Source: Okeanomitos corallinicola TIOX110 (GTDB lineage Bacteria > Cyanobacteriota > Cyanobacteriia > Cyanobacteriales > Nostocaceae). Taken from it: 64,000 bases of DNA. Positions 60,662 through 64,000 of this stretch are shown here, piece by piece. The position numbers were made by a program, and so were the translations under genes. Location: positions 62,001-126,000 of the forward strand of contig NZ_CP150887.1 in assembly GCF_038050375.1 (NCBI RefSeq). The letters run 5' to 3'. The notes under the pieces are model-generated. The model was given only the letters and a program-made list of their open reading frames with translations, made no database searches and was not told the origin of the DNA. Numbering within the stretch: position 1 is the first letter of the stretch; the number at the start of each line of letters is the position of its first letter.

Positions 60662-61693
60662 ATGTATTTACCCGAATTATTCCCCCATTTTTTAGTTCTT
60701 CAGAGATTAGTAGATGGTTCTCTTAACCAAAGCCAAAATTTAATTACAGCGATGCGAAGGTGGATTTTAATTAATTGGTTTTATAGAGACATAAACCAAA
60801 ATTGCCAGTGCGATCGCTATAATGGTATAACTTTCAATCAATGGAGCGAATACTTTTTTAATCAAGACCTATTACATCTACAACCAGAATTTCAATCTGG
60901 ACATCCTCTCAGTCGTTTATTAGAGAAAAATGACGAAATATTCAAACCCCATCATCTCCTCTGTCCCTGTTATAAAACAACTGTAGATTGGTTGCGGTTT
61001 TATCATATTAATGTTGATGACTGGCTGGGAGATTTACAAAATAATATTTATCTTTCCCCACAAACAGTTAATGCAGCAGTGGAAGAGGCAATATATGGCA
61101 TCAGTAAAGATATTGATGCTTTAGAATTAGCTGAGAATTTAGATTCTCTACGGGGTTATGAAGGTATCAGTGCTGCTAGATATTTTCCTGCTTTTGGAGA
61201 ATTAATTACTAACCGTAATTTTGAATTTTCTCTCCGCAATCGTCAACCACCTAAAGACCCTATAAATTCTCTATTAAGTTTTGGTTATACACTGTTGTTG
61301 AACAATGTCATGAGTTTTATTGTTGCTGAAGGACTTTCACCCTATATCGGTAATTTTCACTATGGAGAAAGACAAAAGTCTTATTTAGCCTTTGATTTAA
61401 TGGAGGAGTTTCGGTCAATTATTGTGGATAGTTTGGTCATGAATATAATTAATCATTCTGTGTTTAAACCCCATGACTTTGATTTTGTAGAAAGTACAGA
61501 AGGAGTATATCTCAATCAATCTTCACGGCGGGTTTTTCTGCAAAAGTTTGAAGCGAGAATGAATGAAGAAACATCCCACCCTGATTTACAATCTAAAATT
61601 ACATACCGTCATGCAATTCAGTTACAAGTCAGAAGATATAAACGTCATTTATTATCAAATATTCCCTATGCAGCATTTTTAAGACCTGCATGA
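60662..61693 (+). CDS. cas1: Cas1 integrase with atypical N-terminal domain
   Basis: 343 residues from the ATG at 60662; the frame is open back to a TTG in the last repeat of array 3. The C-terminal domain is clear: LRGYEGISAARYFPAFGE gives Glu167, IGNFHYGERQKSYLAFDLMEEFR gives His233 and Asp245, with spacings of 66 and 12 as in other Cas1 proteins. The first 150 or so residues do not show the usual beta-rich Cas1 start; they look helical and contain two CxC pairs (NCQCD, LCPCY) that could bind zinc. Cas1 with Cas2 inserts new spacers at the leader end. It sits between array 3 and cas2. Confidence 0.88.
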   Translation: MYLPELFPHFLVLQRLVDGSLNQSQNLITAMRRWILINWFYRDINQNCQCDRYNGITFNQWSEYFFNQDLLHLQPEFQSGHPLSRLLEKNDEIFKPHHLLCPCYKTTVDWLRFYHINVDDWLGDLQNNIYLSPQTVNAAVEEAIYGISKDIDALELAENLDSLRGYEGISAARYFPAFGELITNRNFEFSLRNRQPPKDPINSLLSFGYTLLLNNVMSFIVAEGLSPYIGNFHYGERQKSYLAFDLMEEFRSIIVDSLVMNIINHSVFKPHDFDFVESTEGVYLNQSSRRVFLQKFEARMNEETSHPDLQSKITYRHAIQLQVRRYKRHLLSNIPYAAFLRPA

Positions 61694-61886
61694 TTTGTGT
61701 TGCAATCACTTAAAAATCGTTGAATTTTCAGCAAAATCCTGTAGGGGTTTAGCGATGCTAAACCCTATATTTGAACTTGAAAACAAAAATTGCAATATTG
61801 TCTGTCAGATAGTGACTCTACCGTACTTAGTATATTACCTGTAAACTAAGTTATAGTTTCATTAACTTATCGTTTTATTTATCTAA
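61694..61886. other. Gap between cas1 and cas2
   Basis: 193 bp. A copy of the dispersed palindrome (GGGTTTAGC/GCTAAACCC) lies at 61741-61766. The remainder is AT-rich and may contain a cas2 promoter. Confidence 0.6.
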
Positions 61887-62162
61887 ATGCTAGTTGTTGT
61901 TGTATATGATATTCCTAATGACAAAAGACGCACAAAGTTATCCAATTTTCTCGAAGGTTACGGACGAAGAGTTCAGTTTTCTGTGTTTGAATGTTTTTTG
62001 AGTTTGGAGGAAATGCGACAACTATATATAAAGGTAAGAAAGTTAGTGAAAGCAGAACAGGATAGTGTGCGGTTTTATTGGATATCCCAAGATGCTGTTG
62101 ATAGGGTGTTAACCATTGGTGGTGAACCACCCGAACCACCGCCAAACTATTATGTTATCTAG
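61887..62162 (+). CDS. cas2: Cas2, adaptation subunit
   Basis: 91 residues, the usual size. VVVVYDIPNDKRRTKLSNFLEGYGRRVQFSVFECFLS is the ferredoxin-like start with the conserved Asp and R-x-Q-x-S-V-F-E block, and QDSVRFYWI is the last strand. Cas2 forms the central dimer of the Cas1-Cas2 integrase. It ends just 2 bp before the leader of array 4 as drawn here. It probably serves arrays 2 and 4 and perhaps 3. Confidence 0.95.
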   Translation: MLVVVVYDIPNDKRRTKLSNFLEGYGRRVQFSVFECFLSLEEMRQLYIKVRKLVKAEQDSVRFYWISQDAVDRVLTIGGEPPEPPPNYYVI

Positions 62163-62163
62163 G

Positions 62164-62381
62164 TTTGAGGCTATTTAAGGAGATTTTTGTATCATGACTT
62201 TCGACACCAGTCAGAGAATCGCTGAAACCCCTATTCTTTCGTTGAGTGGTGTCGATTGCTTACTGTGTAAGGGTTTGAGGTATGTGTATGTTTCGATTTT
62301 TCGCTCAATATGTTACTATTTTACGAGTGGTGTCGATTTGCGGTCTGAAACCCTTACTGGGTAAGGGCTGCTAGACGAACT
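62164..62381 (+). promoter_or_regulatory. Leader of CRISPR array 4
   Basis: Closely similar to the array 2 leader over its whole length. TCGACACC is at 62201-62208, GGTGTCGA at 62248-62255 and 62329-62336 (81 bp apart, the same spacing as in array 2), and the CCCTTACTGGGTAAGGG hairpin precedes the first repeat. Confidence 0.87.
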
Positions 62382-63578
62382 CCCCACCGATTGGGTTAAT
62401 TCGGAATAATTGGAAACCCCGCTGTTGCTGGGTTAGGAATTAAGAAAGCAGAAGCCCCCACCGATTGGGTTAATTCGGAATAATTGGAAACTTAAAATTG
62501 TTTAATTCGGTCACGGAATTAATCCTCCCCACCGATTGGGTTAATTCGGAATAATTGGAAACTTTTTTAATTTTAGTGCTTTTTCCAACTCATCAATAGA
62601 TTCCCCACCGATTGGGTTAATTCGGAATAATTGGAAACTGAAAGTTTGGTTAGTAACAGTCGAATAGCTCGAGCCCCCACCGATTGGGTTAATTCGGAAT
62701 AATTGGAAACAATAAATCCCCCCATCGTTATTGCAAAAATACAATGTCTTTCCCCACCGATTGGGTTAATTCGGAATAATTGGAAACGTTTCTATCCACA
62801 CCACCTAGTGGGATTTGGATCCCCACCGATTGGGTTAATTCGGAATAATTGGAAACGTTTTTATCCCCGTTTCTTAAATAGAAATCGAACCACCCCACCG
62901 ATTGGGTTAATTCGGAATAATTGGAAACATTTTTGCAAAGAAACAATTGGTGTAGGTTTGTTTCCCCACCGATTGGGTTAATTCGGAATAATTGGAAACT
63001 TTAGAAAACTTTTAGGGGACATGCACCTAAAACCCCACCGATTGGGTTAATTCGGAATAATTGGAAACACTTCGTTATCGTTCTGGAAACAGCACAGGGT
63101 GCTCCCCACCGATTGGGTTAATTCGGAATAATTGGAAACGCTTTTGCAGCAGATGAACCAACCAAACCAACAACCAAACCCCACCGATTGGGTTAATTCG
63201 GAATAATTGGAAACAAAGAAAAAGGCTTAACTAAAGCCGACATGGCTAGACTCCCCACCGATTGGGTTAATTCGGAATAATTGGAAACACTTCATATGCA
63301 CTTGCACTGCTAGGAGCAGCTAACCCCACCGATTGGGTTAATTCGGAATAATTGGAAACTTCTTCCTTTTGTTGTAATTGTAAAATTCTTACACCCCACC
63401 GATTGGGTTAATTCGGAATAATTGGAAACCTTGTGTTTTGTTGAACACGTTTCCGTGCCTCAAGCAAAGCACCCCACCGATTGGGTTAATTCGGAATAAT
63501 TGGAAACGAAAGATGGTTTCGTTCTGACCTGTTCCACTCCGCCCCCACCGATTGGGTTAATTCGGAATAATTGGAAAC
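62382..63578 (+). CRISPR. CRISPR array 4 (17 repeats, 16 spacers)
   Basis: Repeats of 36 nt, the same as array 2, start at 62382, 62456, 62527, 62603, 62675, 62752, 62821, 62893, 62964, 63033, 63104, 63179, 63253, 63324, 63394, 63472 and 63543. Spacers are 33-42 nt and none is shared with array 2 as a whole. All 17 repeats look intact. With cas2 next to its leader this is the likely active acquisition array. Confidence 0.97.
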
Positions 63579-63581
63579 GAA

Positions 63582-63615
63582 AAGCCCCCATATTTATGAG
63601 GGCTTATTATTTTGT
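63582..63615 (+). terminator. Terminator after array 4
   Basis: A hairpin with stem AAGCCC/GGGCTT and tail TATTATTTTGTT directly after the last repeat. It is the counterpart of 48725-48758. Confidence 0.8.
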
Positions 63616-63673
63616 TATTTAATAGGTGTAGCCAAGATAATTAGGCAATTAAAAAACCTTAAATTGTAGCGAT

Positions 63674-63706
63674 GGGTAAGGGTTTAGCACTGCGCTTTAC
63701 CCCTAC
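63674..63706. repeat. Dispersed palindrome, third copy
   Basis: GGGTAAGGGTTTAGCA and GCGCTTTACCCCTAC, related to 263-290 and 61741-61766. Confidence 0.55.
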
Positions 63707-63860
63707 AAATCTATAATTCTTATGTCCTAATCTTGGTGACTATAGCTATATTTCATTAATTTTGTCATTCGCATCAAAAGACAATCGTTTGATTATCAGA
63801 ACCTGTAAACTCATAAATATCAAAACATGAAATATACATTTGCATCCTAAGACAAAAATC

Positions 63861-64000
63861 ATGAATAACAATGAATCCGTCTCCAATGTTATTGAAGTCA
63901 TCAATGTAAGTGAAAACGATACTATGAACACGACAATAGAAGACACTTCTATCAACGAAGGAGAAAGATTTGGTAATGATTTAGAAAAAGCCACCAAAGT
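63861..64000 (+). CDS. Partial hypothetical gene cut by the window end
   Basis: An ATG at 63861 opens a frame that runs to the last base (46 full codons). The visible part is acidic and rich in N, E, S and T (MNNNESVSNVIEVINVSEND ...), with no motif or signal peptide. No family can be assigned. The minus-strand frame over the same bases is less likely, since it lacks a plausible start region. Confidence 0.5.
   Translation, partial: MNNNESVSNVIEVINVSENDTMNTTIEDTSINEGERFGNDLEKATK

Noticed and set aside
62541-62981. Frames of 67-92 codons in array 4
   Set aside because: They are read-through of repeats and spacers, not genes.

Overview
The window reads as DNA from a filamentous, probably heterocystous (Nostocales-type) cyanobacterium: it is AT-rich, dotted with the HIP1 octamer GCGATCGC, full of small palindromic and heptameric intergenic repeats, and its recognisable proteins have cyanobacterial character. 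There are no ribosomal, photosynthetic or central-metabolic genes and I found no tRNA or rRNA. Instead there is a private set of replication genes (dnaX, holA, dnaN, a Dda/RecD-like helicase), three tyrosine recombinases and a dense run of defence genes. I infer a megaplasmid or a large plastic island; nothing seen proves which.

Layout. 1-245: end of a CRISPR array. 485-4234: a plus-strand run with a NYN-domain nuclease, a coiled-coil/membrane protein, a ubiquitin-like protein, an E2-like protein and a JAB-E1 fusion, i.e. a bacterial ubiquitin-like conjugation locus. 4604-7750: orphan cmr2-cmr3 plus a cmr4 cut after eight codons by a MITE. 8091-15356: holA/dnaX, a small regulator, a repeat protein, an Rpn-type nuclease and a dnaN with a repetitive N-terminal extension. 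15655-22043: methyltransferase, IS remnants, helicase, acetoacetate-decarboxylase-like protein, HNH protein and a tyrosine recombinase preceded by a dif-like site. 22664-27572: compact minus-strand operon of Cas4-like nuclease, catalytic-type prokaryotic Argonaute, small helical protein and HELGH metalloprotease. 27867-31084: truncated HsdR, an intact IS630-family element, and a MazF/Panacea toxin-antitoxin pair. 31524-40394: three-gene cassette with a 1911-residue DEAD/DUF1998 helicase. 41018-44132: two more recombinases and small genes. 44883-64000: the CRISPR region, with a kinase-WYL regulator, array 2, a complete cmr2-3-4-5-6/1 operon with a CARF-HEPN effector, array 3, cas1, cas2, array 4 and the start of a further gene.

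How it fits together. Arrays 2 and 4 have the same repeat and a duplicated leader and flank the type III-B (Cmr) operon. Array 3 has a different repeat but the same 3' end (ATTGGAAAC), so all can plausibly feed one effector. Both Cmr2 proteins keep the GGDD palm motif, and a CARF-HEPN RNase follows the complete operon, so cyclic-oligoadenylate signalling is expected. No cas6 is present, as in cyanobacterial III-Bv systems.

The most novel-looking items are the Argonaute/Cas4-like/metalloprotease operon, the recombinase-adjacent palindromes with 6-bp spacers, the atypical Cas1 N-terminus, the 351-bp ORF-bearing interval inside array 2, and the uncharacterised helicase cassette. All functional assignments are from motifs read by eye; no database search was run.
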